A stretch of DNA of 60,660 bases, from contig JANYBG010000185.1 of NCBI GenBank assembly GCA_025360865.1, forward strand, positions 1-60,660. The letters are read 5' to 3'. The notes under the pieces are model-generated. The model was not told the DNA's origin, searched no databases, and saw only the letters and a program-made list of their open reading frames with translations. Both the position numbers and the translations under genes were made by a program. The stretch is from Pseudomonadota bacterium (GTDB lineage Bacteria > Pseudomonadota > Gammaproteobacteria > Steroidobacterales > Steroidobacteraceae). This document shows positions 1 through 8,928 of the stretch, piece by piece (the first letter of the stretch is position 1; each line of letters starts with the position of its first letter).

Positions 1-1206
1 GACAGCGAGGCCGCGCTGGTCGTGCCGGATGACTTCGCCAAGGGATACGACCGCATGGTCGCGCAGGCCGGGATGCTGTTCGGGTCGCGCCTCTATCGCC
101 ACTACACCTGGCTCTTCAGCCTGTCGGACCACGTCGCGCACTTCGGCCTTGAGCACCACGAGTCCAGCGATGACCGGGTCGATGAGAACGCCCTGTCGGA
201 GGCGCCGTTGCGCGACCGTGTCGCGGAACTGCTGGCGCACGAGTACGTGCACAGCTGGAACGGCAAGTACCGCCGCCCGGCGGGGCTGCTCAGCCCGGAC
301 TACAGCCAGCGGATGGATGGCTCGCTCCTGTGGGTGTACGAGGGCATGACGCAGTTCTGGGGCGAGGTCCTGCCGGTGCGGGCGGGCCTGGTTTCCGCGC
401 AGAACTACCGCGAGGGGCTCGCGGCGAAGGCCGGGGACTTCGACATCCAGATCGGCAATCGCTGGCGGCCGCTCGCGGACACCGCGGCCGCCGCGCGGAT
501 CCTCTACGACGCGCCAGCCGCCTGGGCCAACAGCCGTCGCGGCACCGACTTCTACGAGGCCGCCGAGTTCCTCTGGCTGAACGTGGACGCGGAGTTGCGG
601 GCACGCTCCGGCGGCAAGTCCAGCATCGATGACTTCGTCAAGCGCTTCTGCGCGGGCACCAGCGGCCAGCCCGCGCTCAAGCCCTACGTCGAGGAAGACA
701 TCTACACCGCGCTCTCGGGCGTGGTTCCCGCGGACTGGCGCGCCATCATCCGGCGACACCTGGATTCCAAGGGGCCGGACGCGCTGCTGGACGGGCTGAG
801 GAACAGCGGCTGGCAGCTGACCTACACCGCGGCGACGAACAGCTATCTCGAGACGGCCCAGAAGCGCCGCAAAGTGGTCGCGCGTGACTGGTCGATCGGC
901 TTCAGTGTCGATAAGAGCGACACCATCATCGACACGGTCGAGGACCGGGCCGCGGCGCGCGCCGGCGTCGGGCCTGGCATGAAGCTCACGGCCGTGAATG
1001 GGCGCAGGTACACCGCGGAAGTCCTGGATGCGGCGATCGCCGAGGCGCATAAAACCCAGAAGCCCATCGCGCTGCTGATGCAGAACGATGACTTCTTCAG
1101 CACCCTGAGCGTGCCTTACTACGACGGGCCGCGCTGGCCGCACCTGACGCCGGTCGCGGCGAAGCCGGACACGATGACCCAGGTGCTCAAGGCACGCACC
1201 AACTAG
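1..1206 (+). CDS. M61 family glycyl aminopeptidase-like metallopeptidase, C-terminal part
   Basis: Partial gene: the frame is open to the first base of the window, so the true start lies upstream and the GTG at 22 is probably internal. The visible part carries the M61 zinc site HEYVH (about residues 73-77 counted from that GTG) inside AHEYVHSWNGKYRRP, followed by WVYEGMTQFWG, whose Glu is the likely third zinc ligand. A PDZ-like domain (about residues 285-370) follows, the usual M61 order. Family members are periplasmic or secreted aminopeptidases favouring Gly/Ala at the N-terminus. It ends in TAG; the next gene on this strand starts 115 bases later. Family assignment is firm, substrate unknown. 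Confidence 0.9.
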   Translation, partial: DSEAALVVPDDFAKGYDRMVAQAGMLFGSRLYRHYTWLFSLSDHVAHFGLEHHESSDDRVDENALSEAPLRDRVAELLAHEYVHSWNGKYRRPAGLLSPDYSQRMDGSLLWVYEGMTQFWGEVLPVRAGLVSAQNYREGLAAKAGDFDIQIGNRWRPLADTAAAARILYDAPAAWANSRRGTDFYEAAEFLWLNVDAELRARSGGKSSIDDFVKRFCAGTSGQPALKPYVEEDIYTALSGVVPADWRAIIRRHLDSKGPDALLDGLRNSGWQLTYTAATNSYLETAQKRRKVVARDWSIGFSVDKSDTIIDTVEDRAAARAGVGPGMKLTAVNGRRYTAEVLDAAIAEAHKTQKPIALLMQNDDFFSTLSVPYYDGPRWPHLTPVAAKPDTMTQVLKARTN

Positions 1207-1321
1207 GGCTTGGCCTGAACTGTTGGCCTGGGGTGTCGCAAGGCATAGACTGCGCGCCTCGCCGACGCGCCGTCGCGCGCGCCAGCTCAACCCCGCATCC
1301 AGCGGAACAAGGGGAGCGATC

Positions 1322-2098
1322 ATGAGAAAATTGATTACCGTGGTGTTGCTTTTGGGGTCCGGTGCCGCGCTCGCGGCCGGCCCGTTCGACGGAACCTGGA
1401 AAGCGCGAATGGACTCGATGAAGGTCACCGGCAAGCCCGATTCCTGGGTCCTGGCCGATGGCATGTACGAATGCGCCAGCTGTTCTCCGCCGTACAAGGT
1501 GAAGGCCGACGGGCGCGACCAGAAAGTATCCGGTCATCCCTACTACGACACGGTCGCCGTGACGGTGGTGAGCCCGACCGCGATCGAGGTCTCCCGGAAG
1601 AAGGCCGGCAAGCAGGTCGCGATATTGAATGTCGTCGTCGCCGGCGACGGCAACACGCTCACCGGCACGTTCAAGGATTACACCGGCGCGACGGTGGCCA
1701 CCGGGTCGTTCAGCGCGAAACGCGCGGCCGGTGCTCCGGCCGGATCGCACGCGGCTTCCGGGTCCTGGCTCACCGACAAAATGATGGATGCCAACGATGC
1801 GGCGACGGTCGTGTCCTACCAGATGACGGACACGGGATTAAGCGCGCGCTTCAACGGCCAAAGCTATGAAGCGAAGTTCGACGGCAAGGATTACCCGGTG
1901 AAGGGTGATCCGGGCGGCACGGTCGTGTCGCTGCGCAAGGTCGATGCCAACACCGTCATCGAGACCGACAAGCGCCAGGGCAAGATTGTGGACGAGGTGC
2001 GCATGGCGGCCGCCGCGGACGGGAAGACGATCGCCGTGAGCGATAACGCCGTTCCCTTCGCTCAAGTCACGACCTACACGCTGGAAAAGCAGCCTTAG
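1322..2098 (+). CDS. secreted two-repeat protein of unknown function
   Basis: 258 aa. I chose the ATG at 1322, preceded by AGGGGAG, rather than an earlier in-frame ATG at 1223, because translation from 1322 begins directly with a Sec signal peptide (MRKLITVVLLLGSGAALAAG). The mature part looks like two copies of a roughly 100-residue beta-rich module: YECASCSPPYKVKADG in the first is echoed by YEAKFDGKDYPVKGDP in the second, each followed by a stretch on charged residues and alternating hydrophobics, suggesting a lipocalin-like or barrel fold. One CxxC (CASC) is present only in the first copy. Probably periplasmic. No function is recognised. Confidence 0.8.
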   Translation: MRKLITVVLLLGSGAALAAGPFDGTWKARMDSMKVTGKPDSWVLADGMYECASCSPPYKVKADGRDQKVSGHPYYDTVAVTVVSPTAIEVSRKKAGKQVAILNVVVAGDGNTLTGTFKDYTGATVATGSFSAKRAAGAPAGSHAASGSWLTDKMMDANDAATVVSYQMTDTGLSARFNGQSYEAKFDGKDYPVKGDPGGTVVSLRKVDANTVIETDKRQGKIVDEVRMAAAADGKTIAVSDNAVPFAQVTTYTLEKQP

Positions 2099-2644
2099 GG
2101 GCGCCTGCGCAGGGACGCGCCGTCCGCGGCGCGTCCCTGGTGCTCGAGGCCGGCAACCCGCCGGCGGTGGGTTCAGACGCCACGCTCGGGCTTGATCGCA
2201 TGAAGTGGCTTAGCCACGATTCATCGGTGTTCAATGCGGCGTGCTCGAAGGACTGTTTGTCGAGGGCGTGCGCCCGACACGCGCCACCAGGTCCGCCACG
2301 AAGTCTCGTTCGGTGGACTGTTATGAGTGTGCCCAAGTACGGGGGGAACTGCGTGCGCGCGGATTCGCCCGGCGACAATCCCCCGCGGCCTCTGTTAGCG
2401 CTGGCGGTGAGTTCGACCCGGTGTGTCGGGAAGCCGTCACGCACCGGGTCGTCGCGGGAGCGCTGGGCGTGGGAATACTCCGTGAATAGGCCAGCAACAC
2501 GGCACTCGTGGCGCGCCCGCCTGCGTCTTCGTGAGCCGCGGCTGATCACGGCCAAGCGGGAAACTCTATGCCCGGTGTTCTGCGGATCGCGCCGCGTGAT
2601 CGCGTCGGCCGATGGCTACGTCGTCGCGCCGCATCCGTGCCCTG
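2099..2644. other. intergenic region without a supported gene
   Basis: 546 bases between convergent genes. Apart from the hairpin at 2111-2138 and a small stem (GTGGC TTA GCCAC near 2200-2215), I see no feature. The open frames on both strands show no domain pattern, have unusual composition for this genome (many Arg, Ser, Cys), and none has a good ribosome binding site. It may be a decayed gene or simply spacer. Confidence 0.5.
2111..2138 (+). terminator. perfect 11-bp hairpin after the secreted protein gene
   Basis: Arms AGGGACGCGCC and GGCGCGTCCCT with a 6-base loop, 13 bases after the stop at 2098. It has no T tract, so it may act as an RNA-stabilising or Rho-assisted 3' end rather than a classical intrinsic terminator. 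Confidence 0.55.
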
Positions 2645-3694
2645 TCAGGCCTTGGGGGGCTTCACCGGCTTCACGACCTTGTCCGCTTTCTTCGCGCGCT
2701 CAGCCAGTGGCTTCAGCAGCTCCTCGAGCGGGGCGAACAGCGCCGCGTATTTGTAATCCGGCACCTGGAACTCCCAGCCAGCCAGCTGCGCCGTGAGTCG
2801 CCGCGCATCGGCGTCGCCGGCGGGCGCGCTGGAGTTCTCCGTGAGGGTGATCATCGAACGCGTCCCGTCCTTGCGGCCGCTGACCTGGACCTCGAGCCCA
2901 TCGAAGGTCCGGAAGATCGCGCGCGAGGCCCGGGCATCCGGGGCGGCCGGGGCCCTGGCTACGTCCTCGAGGGTGAGTGAGCTTAGCGCCGCGGCGAGCG
3001 CATCCGCGGCGCCCGGGCTGCTCAGTTCGCGGCCCTTGGGGATGGGCGCGACCGTGAAGTCATTCTGTTCCGCCTTCTCGCGCGAGGCCGTGAAGGCGGG
3101 ACCTTCCGCGGGGTGCTCCTCGATTTCGCGTACGCGCTCGGGGGCAAGATCCAGCAGCGTGCGCTCGAGCCACCCGCGCGGATCCGCGTCGACATTGAGC
3201 GCGGGCGCGACGAGCAGGCTCTGCGCCGTGTCGGGGCTGCGCGCGTAGCCGGACTTGGCGCCGGAGGGCTTGCCCACGATGAGGGCCCACTTGGCTGCCG
3301 GGGACTCAACGTCCACGCGCGTGCCCGCGGACTTAGGGGAAGCGATGTCCTCCACGCCCAGCTGCGGGTAGTTGGCCGGCAGGCGGGTCTTCTCTTCCAC
3401 GACATTCAGCGCACCGAGGTCCAGCAGGAGCTTGCGCACCTTGGAGCGATCGGCGGGCCAGCCGCGCTCGGTGACCATCCAAGCCGTCCCGTTCCGGCTC
3501 AGCGTCGCGTGCGTCTCATCGCCCCGGCGCAGGGTGATCTGGGTCACCGCGTTCACGCCGCGCTCAAGGCCTGGCAGTACCAGGTCACCGGTGAGCGTGG
3601 CGCGCTCGAGGTGACGCAGCGAGGACAGCCAGATGGAGAACGCGATGACGAGGATCCCGGCCGCGAGCAGCCAGGCCACGCGACGCGCGCTCAT
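2645..3694 (-). CDS. DUF4340 domain protein of a Gld-type ABC operon
   Basis: 349 aa. One N-terminal membrane anchor (about residues 7-25), then a large periplasmic region with the beta-rich DUF4340 pattern (ITLRRGDETHATLSRNGTAW, then WPADRSKVRKLLLDLGAL) and a Lys/Pro-rich tail. DUF4340 proteins are regularly encoded next to GldG-like proteins. Its ATG overlaps the stop of the upstream GldG-like gene by four bases (ATGA at 3691-3694), so the two are translationally coupled and last in the four-gene operon starting at 7267. Role likely structural or substrate-presenting in the envelope complex; the substrate is unknown. Confidence 0.8.
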   Translation of the reverse strand: MSARRVAWLLAAGILVIAFSIWLSSLRHLERATLTGDLVLPGLERGVNAVTQITLRRGDETHATLSRNGTAWMVTERGWPADRSKVRKLLLDLGALNVVEEKTRLPANYPQLGVEDIASPKSAGTRVDVESPAAKWALIVGKPSGAKSGYARSPDTAQSLLVAPALNVDADPRGWLERTLLDLAPERVREIEEHPAEGPAFTASREKAEQNDFTVAPIPKGRELSSPGAADALAAALSSLTLEDVARAPAAPDARASRAIFRTFDGLEVQVSGRKDGTRSMITLTENSSAPAGDADARRLTAQLAGWEFQVPDYKYAALFAPLEELLKPLAERAKKADKVVKPVKPPKA

Positions 3695-5589
3695 ATCAGG
3701 CCCGCCTTCAGGGTCGAGGCGCGGCGGCGGCGCCAGGTGGCGATGCCGAGCGCGAGCAGCGCGAACAGTAGCGGTACGCCGACGATGTTGATCAGTTTGA
3801 GGCGCGTGCCCAGCCCCTTGATGTCCGCATCCAGGCCGGCGCGCACCGCGCGCAGTTCCTTGCGGATACGCGTCTTCTCCAGGCGGAAGTGCCCGATCTC
3901 ACGCTCCTGCTCGGGGGTCACCAGCACCGATGCCTGGGACTTTTGGTCCTTGGCCTGCAGGCCCGTGAGCTTCTCCTCGGTGTCATGCAGCTGGGATTCC
4001 AGTTCCTGCTCCTTGGCGCGGAAGCGCTCGTTCGCCGCGCGCCGCAGCTTCTCGACCCGCTCGAAGGGTCGGGTGAAGGTCGCCCGTCCGCGCACGCTGA
4101 TCAGATCGGCGCTGCCGGCGAGGTTGCCGAGCGCGTTCTGCACCACGTCGCCGTTGCTCGCCCAGGCCTGCGCGACCTGCTGGCCAAAGAAGTTCTGCAT
4201 CCGCACCCAAAGGAAGTCGGACAGCATGTCGGTGTCGGCGAAGACGATGAGGCTCATCGGGCGGTTGGGCAGGGACGACTTGAGGTCCAGCTGGCCCGCG
4301 GGCAGCGTCACGCCCGCCGGCGGGCCGTCCGGGAACGCCGTATGCGCCAGGCCGCTGACGCGCGCGGCGAGTGTGTAGCGGACCCCCGTGGGCTTAAAGC
4401 CATCCAGGAGGCTCGCCGGGTCCTGCAGCAGGCGGAAGCGCGCGGACGGCAACAGCTGCGCATCCGTGCTCGATTCCAGCAGCGGCTCGAAGCGCATCCG
4501 CGAACCCTCGATGGGTGCGAGGGCGCCGGCCATGGCCATGTTGATGTTGGACAGCCCCGCGGTCACGACATCATCCGAGAAGCTCGACTGGTCGAGGCCG
4601 AGGACGCCGGGGTGCGTGACCGGTTCCTCGCCCTCGCGCATGGTCACCGCGAGCGCGCGTCCACGGTCAGCCACAACCTTGCTCGCGTCGAACGCCACCC
4701 CCCAGGCCGCCAGCAGCGCGTCCGGGTGCGAGGACTTGTCGGCGACCATGGCCGCCATCGGGTTTTGCGGGTCCCCGCCGCTCACGTCGTTCTCCGACAG
4801 CGGGTCGATGAACATGAGGATGTGGCCGCCGCGCAGCGCGAACTGGTCAATGGCGAACTGCGTCACCGGCGACAGCGCTTTCGGGTGCACGAGCACCAGC
4901 ACGTTCACGTCCGGGTCGATCCGGGTCGCCCCGGGCGCGAGCGCGCGCACCTCGAACAGCTGCCGCGCCTCACTGAGTACCATCCAAGCCTCGCGGGTGC
5001 GCCCGGACTCTGCATCGGTGTTCGAATCCATCGGCAGCGTCGAGAGCCAGGCGACCACCGGCTTCTTCGGGTTGGCGAGCTGGTAGACGAGCTTGATGAC
5101 GTCGTACTCGAGGAACTGCTCCTTGTGCGGGTCGAACACCTCGACGGCCGCGTGCCCGTCGGTGGAGTTGGTGCCGGCGAGGCCGAAGTAGAACTGGCCG
5201 CCAGCCGCCGCCACTGGCATGCCGCGCACGCCGAGCTCCGCGGCGCGGTCCTCTTCCTCGGAGAACGGCTGCGGGTCGATGACGTGCAGGATGAGCTTGC
5301 CGTTGGCACGCCCGGCCAGCTCCTCGAGGAACTCGCGCACCCGCGTGCCGTAGGTCTTCAGCTGCGGCAGTTGCTGGGCGGTCTTCTCGGAATAGAAGAA
5401 GTAGAGGTTGATCGGCTCTTTGATGCTCGCGAGGATGCGATCGGTGCCGGCGGCGGTGGTGTAGAGCCGGTTCTCGGTCAGGTCGAGGCGCCAGCCACGC
5501 AGGGCGTGGTCGAACAGCACCGTGAGTCCGATGAACAGCAGCGCAAGGCCCACGAGGGCCGCGCCGCCGAGTGTCGAGCGTTTGGTCAT
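3691..5589 (-). CDS. GldG-like ABC transporter auxiliary membrane protein
   Basis: 632 aa, start ATG at 5589. The same frame stays open into the permease gene up to 6162, but those codons are an overlap artefact; the protein proper begins MTKRSTLGGAALVGLALL. N-terminal TM segment (about 8-28), DLTENRLYTTAAGT typical of GldG/DUF4350 proteins, a periplasmic Rossmann-like region, a long coiled coil (about 530-600, rich in E, Q, K, R) and a C-terminal TM followed by WRRRRAS. In Bacteroidetes GldA/F/G form an ABC complex linked to gliding; in proteobacteria the role is unassigned. Eight bases separate it from the permease. Confidence 0.85.
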   Translation of the reverse strand: MTKRSTLGGAALVGLALLFIGLTVLFDHALRGWRLDLTENRLYTTAAGTDRILASIKEPINLYFFYSEKTAQQLPQLKTYGTRVREFLEELAGRANGKLILHVIDPQPFSEEEDRAAELGVRGMPVAAAGGQFYFGLAGTNSTDGHAAVEVFDPHKEQFLEYDVIKLVYQLANPKKPVVAWLSTLPMDSNTDAESGRTREAWMVLSEARQLFEVRALAPGATRIDPDVNVLVLVHPKALSPVTQFAIDQFALRGGHILMFIDPLSENDVSGGDPQNPMAAMVADKSSHPDALLAAWGVAFDASKVVADRGRALAVTMREGEEPVTHPGVLGLDQSSFSDDVVTAGLSNINMAMAGALAPIEGSRMRFEPLLESSTDAQLLPSARFRLLQDPASLLDGFKPTGVRYTLAARVSGLAHTAFPDGPPAGVTLPAGQLDLKSSLPNRPMSLIVFADTDMLSDFLWVRMQNFFGQQVAQAWASNGDVVQNALGNLAGSADLISVRGRATFTRPFERVEKLRRAANERFRAKEQELESQLHDTEEKLTGLQAKDQKSQASVLVTPEQEREIGHFRLEKTRIRKELRAVRAGLDADIKGLGTRLKLINIVGVPLLFALLALGIATWRRRRASTLKAGLI

Positions 5590-5597
5590 GGGCGAAC

Positions 5598-6335
5598 TCA
5601 CTGGTCGGCCTTGCGCATGTCCAGCGCGATCGTGGTCGCCAGCAGAAAGAAGCCGATCAGCATCGCGAAGTACAACAGGTCGCGCACGTCGATCACGCCC
5701 TTGGCGATCGACTCGAAGTGCGTGAGGAACGAGAGCGAGGCGACCGCGTCCACCAAGCTCAGCGGCGCCCAGCCGCGGAACACGTCGAGCACCAGCGGGA
5801 AACCCGCGAGCAGGAAGGCGAAGCAGGCGACCACGCCCAGGATGAAGGCGATCACCTGGTTGCGGGTCAGGGCCGACATGCACGAGCCGATCGAGAGGAA
5901 GCCACCCGCCAGGAGCGCGCTGCCGAGGTAGGCGGCGAGTATCGCGCCGTTGTCCGGCTTCCCCAGGTAGTTGACTGTGAGCCACAGCGGGAAGGTGAGG
6001 GCGAGGGCGAGCGCGGTGAACGCCCAGGCGGCGAGGAACTTGCCCAGCACCGCGTCCCACAGCAGCACCGGCTGCGTCATCAGCAGCTCGATGCTGCCGG
6101 AATTGCGCTCCTCGGCCCACAGCCGCATGGACAGCGCGGGAATCAGGAACAGGTACAGCCACGGCTGGAAGCCGAAGAAGGCGTCCAAATCCGCCTGGCC
6201 GCGCTCGTAGAAGCCGCCCATGTAGAAGGTGAAGGCGCTCGCCAGCACGAGGAAGATGAGGAGGAAGACGTACGCCAGCGGCGTCGCGAAATAACTCGCG
6301 AGCTCACGGCGCATGATGATACCGACATTGCGCAT
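5598..6335 (-). CDS. ABC-2 type transporter permease, GldF-like
   Basis: 245 aa with six predicted membrane helices. The N-terminus (MRNVGIIMRRELASYFATPLA) and the cytoplasmic motif WAEERNSGSIELLMTQPV are characteristic of ABC-2 permeases of the Gld/NosY/CcmB-like group. Encoded between its ATPase (stop 6344, eight-base gap) and the GldG-like partner, so the operon encodes a complete exporter: ATPase, permease, and two single-pass periplasmic proteins. The family assignment is strong, the transported substrate is not inferable. Confidence 0.88.
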   Translation of the reverse strand: MRNVGIIMRRELASYFATPLAYVFLLIFLVLASAFTFYMGGFYERGQADLDAFFGFQPWLYLFLIPALSMRLWAEERNSGSIELLMTQPVLLWDAVLGKFLAAWAFTALALALTFPLWLTVNYLGKPDNGAILAAYLGSALLAGGFLSIGSCMSALTRNQVIAFILGVVACFAFLLAGFPLVLDVFRGWAPLSLVDAVASLSFLTHFESIAKGVIDVRDLLYFAMLIGFFLLATTIALDMRKADQ

Positions 6336-6343
6336 GGCGATCC

Positions 6344-7267
6344 TCAGGCGGTGATGCCGCGGAACACCTCATCGAGGCGTCCGGACTCCAGCCGCAGGTC
6401 CTCAAGCCTGAAGCCGCGCGCGCTGGCGAGCTCGGCGACGGCCGTGAGAATCGACGCGCCGGCGCGGGGCAGGGCGGTCAGGCGCGCTTCGCGCTCGCTC
6501 ACCTCGACCTCGGCGACGGCGGGAAGGGCTGCGACCGCCGCGCGCGCGGCCGCCAGCTGCGTGGGCTGCTCGAGCTTGAGTGAGACCGCGTTGTGGTAGC
6601 GCGAGCGGGCCGCCAGGCGCGCGGGGGTGTCATCGGCGACGATGCGGCCGCGCGCGATGATGACGGCGCGGCTGCACACCGCCTCGACCTCCTCGAGGAT
6701 ATGCGTGGAGATGACGATGATCTTGTCGCGCGCCATGTCGTTGATGAGCGCGCGCACCTCGTGCTTCTGGTTCGGATCCAGGCCGTCGGTGGGCTCATCG
6801 AGGATCAGCACCGGCGGGTCGTGCACGATCGCCTGCGCGAGTCCCACGCGGCGCCGGAACCCCTTGGACAGGGTGTCGATGGTCTGGTCGAGCACCGCGC
6901 GCAGCTGCAGGCGCTCGATGACGTGGCCCAGTCGCTCGCGGCGGCGCGCGCCCTCCAGGCGGCGCAGGTCGGCGATGAAGCCGAGGAAGCCCGCGACGGT
7001 CATCTCCCCATAGACGGGCGCCCCTTCCGGCAGGTAGCCCAGCGCGGCCTTCGCGCCCAGCGGGTCCTCGATCACGTCGTGGCCGCAGATGCTCGCCGTG
7101 CCCGAGGTCGGGGTGATGAAACCGGCGAGCATGCGCATGGTGGTGGTCTTGCCGGCCCCGTTGGGTCCGAGAAAGCCGAGCACCTCGCCCGGGCTCACCT
7201 CGAAGCTCACCCCGTCGACCGCGGTGAGTGACTCGTAGCGCTTGGTCAGGTGCTGGGTCTTTATCAT
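6344..7267 (-). CDS. ABC transporter ATP-binding protein, GldA-like
   Basis: 307 aa. Walker A GPNGAGKTT at residues 34-42, YLPE in place of a classical Q-loop (about 79-81), signature LSKGFRRR at 133-140 and Walker B VLILDEP at 153-159. About 90 residues of C-terminal extension follow the nucleotide-binding fold, as in GldA/NatA-type ATPases. First gene of the four-gene operon; the region upstream (7268-7400) is locally AT-richer and probably holds its promoter. Drives the ABC-2 permease encoded directly downstream. Confidence 0.9.
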   Translation of the reverse strand: MIKTQHLTKRYESLTAVDGVSFEVSPGEVLGFLGPNGAGKTTTMRMLAGFITPTSGTASICGHDVIEDPLGAKAALGYLPEGAPVYGEMTVAGFLGFIADLRRLEGARRRERLGHVIERLQLRAVLDQTIDTLSKGFRRRVGLAQAIVHDPPVLILDEPTDGLDPNQKHEVRALINDMARDKIIVISTHILEEVEAVCSRAVIIARGRIVADDTPARLAARSRYHNAVSLKLEQPTQLAAARAAVAALPAVAEVEVSEREARLTALPRAGASILTAVAELASARGFRLEDLRLESGRLDEVFRGITA

Positions 7268-7524
7268 GCGTTGGCTCTAGAGACGGGTGGGCAGGGGCTA
7301 AGTTCCCCGCATGTTTTCAGGGCGCGCGATTGTGACCGCCCCGTGGCACACAATTCAACCTACCGCAAATTCCTTTGTAATATCGCAGGATTAACGTCGA
7401 TACCTTAGGTTGTACCGAGAATCGCGGCCGAAAGCGCGTCATCGATCCGCCACGGGCCCGTCATGTCGGCGTCAACTGGCGCCCGGAGACTGCGCTGATT
7501 CAGGACAGTTTGAAGGGCGCATCG

Positions 7525-7810
7525 ATGCGACTGCTGCACTTCCCTTCCACCGCTCGAACGCGCGGGCACCCGGGCGAGGATGTCCTGAGCGCGCATCTGG
7601 AGTTCTCCCGCGGGGCGCCGTTCTGCGCCAACCCCCAGTGCGCGCTGCACGTGCGCATGGCGGACCACCGTGTCAGGGGCGATGGCAACTGGGGGGTGCT
7701 GCCCGATGGCCGCGTCTTCGGACCGGGGCCGCTACGGCGGCGCGCTCCTGTGCGACGCCTGCGGCACGCGCCGGGGACCGATCAGGATGATGGCGGCGCT
7801 GAGGAACTGA
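7525..7810 (+). pseudogene. small zinc-ribbon protein gene with an apparent +1 frameshift
   Basis: From ATG 7525 the frame reads a protein with FCANPQCALHV, then GDGNWGVLPDGRVFGPG. At about 7722-7728 the reading jumps: the +1 frame continues GRYGGALLCDACGTRRG and ends at TGA 7808-7810. Joined, the two halves make a Cys-x4-Cys ... Cys-x2-Cys zinc ribbon of about 95 residues with the codon bias of its neighbours. Removing one C in GGACCGGGGCC would restore FGRGRYGG. It is either a recent pseudogene, a sequencing error, or programmed frameshifting. The 3' end overlaps the convergent rhomboid gene by 29 bases. Function unknown. Confidence 0.6.
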
Positions 7811-8408
7811 AGCGCCCGCGCGCGCGCCAGTACAAAAGACAAAGCACGCCACCGAGCATGCCGCCGAGGTGCGCGAAGTGGGCGACGCCCTCCCGCCGTC
7901 CGGTGACGCCGAAGAACAGCTCGAGCAGCGCGTAGCCGCCCACCACCACCCAGGCGCTCAGCGGGATCGGGATCGGCAGGATGATCACCTTCTGCCTCGG
8001 GAAGTACCACGCGAAGGCGAGCAGCACGCCGAACACTCCCCCCGAGGCCCCGACCGTATAGCCCTCGTCATGGAGGAAATGGGTCACGACCAGCTGGGTG
8101 ATGCCGGCGGCCAGCGCGCATATCAGGAAGTACATGAGGAAGCGACGGCCGCCCCAGAAGCGCTCCAGCGTGCGCCCGAACATGTACAGGGCGAACATGT
8201 TGAAAAGCACGTGCAGGATCGAGTTGGGGTCATGCAGGAACGCGTAGGTCAGCAGCTGCCATGGCCGGAACAGGGGGCTGTCGGCCGGCCACAGGGCGAA
8301 CAGCGTCAGCAACGCGTCGCCGGCGAACCGCTCAAGCACGTAGATTGAGACGTTGAGCAGGATCAGGGCGCGGGTGACCGGGGGAATGGAGTTGAACATC
8401 CCCCCCAT
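7782..8408 (-). CDS. rhomboid family intramembrane serine protease
   Basis: 208 aa, six TM helices. Catalytic Ser122 in GASGGVFG and His180 in VAHFAHLGG form the rhomboid dyad; HVLFNM (His66, Asn70) supplies the oxyanion site. Length and order fit the compact bacterial rhomboids without extra domains. It cleaves transmembrane proteins in the inner membrane; the target is unknown. The ATG at 8408 is used here; an ATG three codons later (8399) is possible. It lies 10 bases downstream of the GNAT gene on the same strand. Confidence 0.93.
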   Translation of the reverse strand: MGGMFNSIPPVTRALILLNVSIYVLERFAGDALLTLFALWPADSPLFRPWQLLTYAFLHDPNSILHVLFNMFALYMFGRTLERFWGGRRFLMYFLICALAAGITQLVVTHFLHDEGYTVGASGGVFGVLLAFAWYFPRQKVIILPIPIPLSAWVVVGGYALLELFFGVTGRREGVAHFAHLGGMLGGVLCLLYWRARGRFSSSAPPSS

Positions 8409-8418
8409 CTTACCGGGC

Positions 8419-8919
8419 TTAAATCCGCCGCTGCAGGAAAACCAGATCGAGCCAGCGGTTGAACTTGAAGCCTACCTCGCGCAGGCGCCCGCGCTGCTCG
8501 AACCCCAGGCGTTCGTGGAAGCGGATCGAGGCATCATTCGCCGCGTCCACGCCGGCGATCATCACATGCTTCCCCAGCCGCGCGGCGCGCGGGAACAGCG
8601 CCTGCACCAGAAGAGTGCCGACGCCGCGGCCGCGGCCATCCGCGCGCACGTGCACGGTGTGCTCGACGGTGAAGCGGTAGCCGGGCCAGGCGCGGAAGTC
8701 CCCGAAGGTGGAGAAGCCGCATACGCCCCGCGCATCGCGCGCGACCAGCACGGGATAGCCCTGGGCGGTGCGCGCCTGCCACCAGTCGCGGCGGTCGCCC
8801 AGGCTCACGGGATCCGACGAATACACAGCCGTCGAGGTGGCGATCACCTCGTTGTATATCTCGACGAGTCCTGCGAGGTCCGGCTCGGTGGCATCGGCGA
8901 TGGCGGGCGACTCGGCCAT
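8419..8919 (-). CDS. GNAT acetyltransferase, phosphinothricin-acetyltransferase-like
   Basis: 166 aa. It begins with the beta1 pattern of the Pat/Bar/YncA group (ATEPDLAGLVEIYNEVI), has VEHTVHVRADGRGRGVGTLL as the acetyl-CoA binding motif A (R/Q-x-x-G-x-G/A) and ends with IRFHERLGFEQRGRLREVGFKF, also typical. These enzymes N-acetylate phosphinothricin, methionine sulfoximine or related amino-acid analogues. It lies nine bases after the MocR regulator and near a LysE amino-acid exporter, which fits a shared role in handling toxic amino acids. Exact substrate unknown. Confidence 0.85.
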   Translation of the reverse strand: MAESPAIADATEPDLAGLVEIYNEVIATSTAVYSSDPVSLGDRRDWWQARTAQGYPVLVARDARGVCGFSTFGDFRAWPGYRFTVEHTVHVRADGRGRGVGTLLVQALFPRAARLGKHVMIAGVDAANDASIRFHERLGFEQRGRLREVGFKFNRWLDLVFLQRRI

Positions 8920-8928
8920 GCGCCCAGC

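Noticed and set aside
2140-2796. 218-residue plus-strand frame in the 2.1-2.8 kb gap
   Set aside because: No ribosome site, odd composition, runs into the DUF4340 gene; no domain seen on either strand.
3113-4378. 421-residue frame across the DUF4340/GldG junction
   Set aside because: Spans two real genes in antisense and has no start signal or domain.
3889-5931. 680-residue open frame opposite the GldG-like gene
   Set aside because: Antisense shadow in a GC-rich gene; rich in Arg, His and Gly with no domain pattern, while the minus-strand protein has clear motifs.
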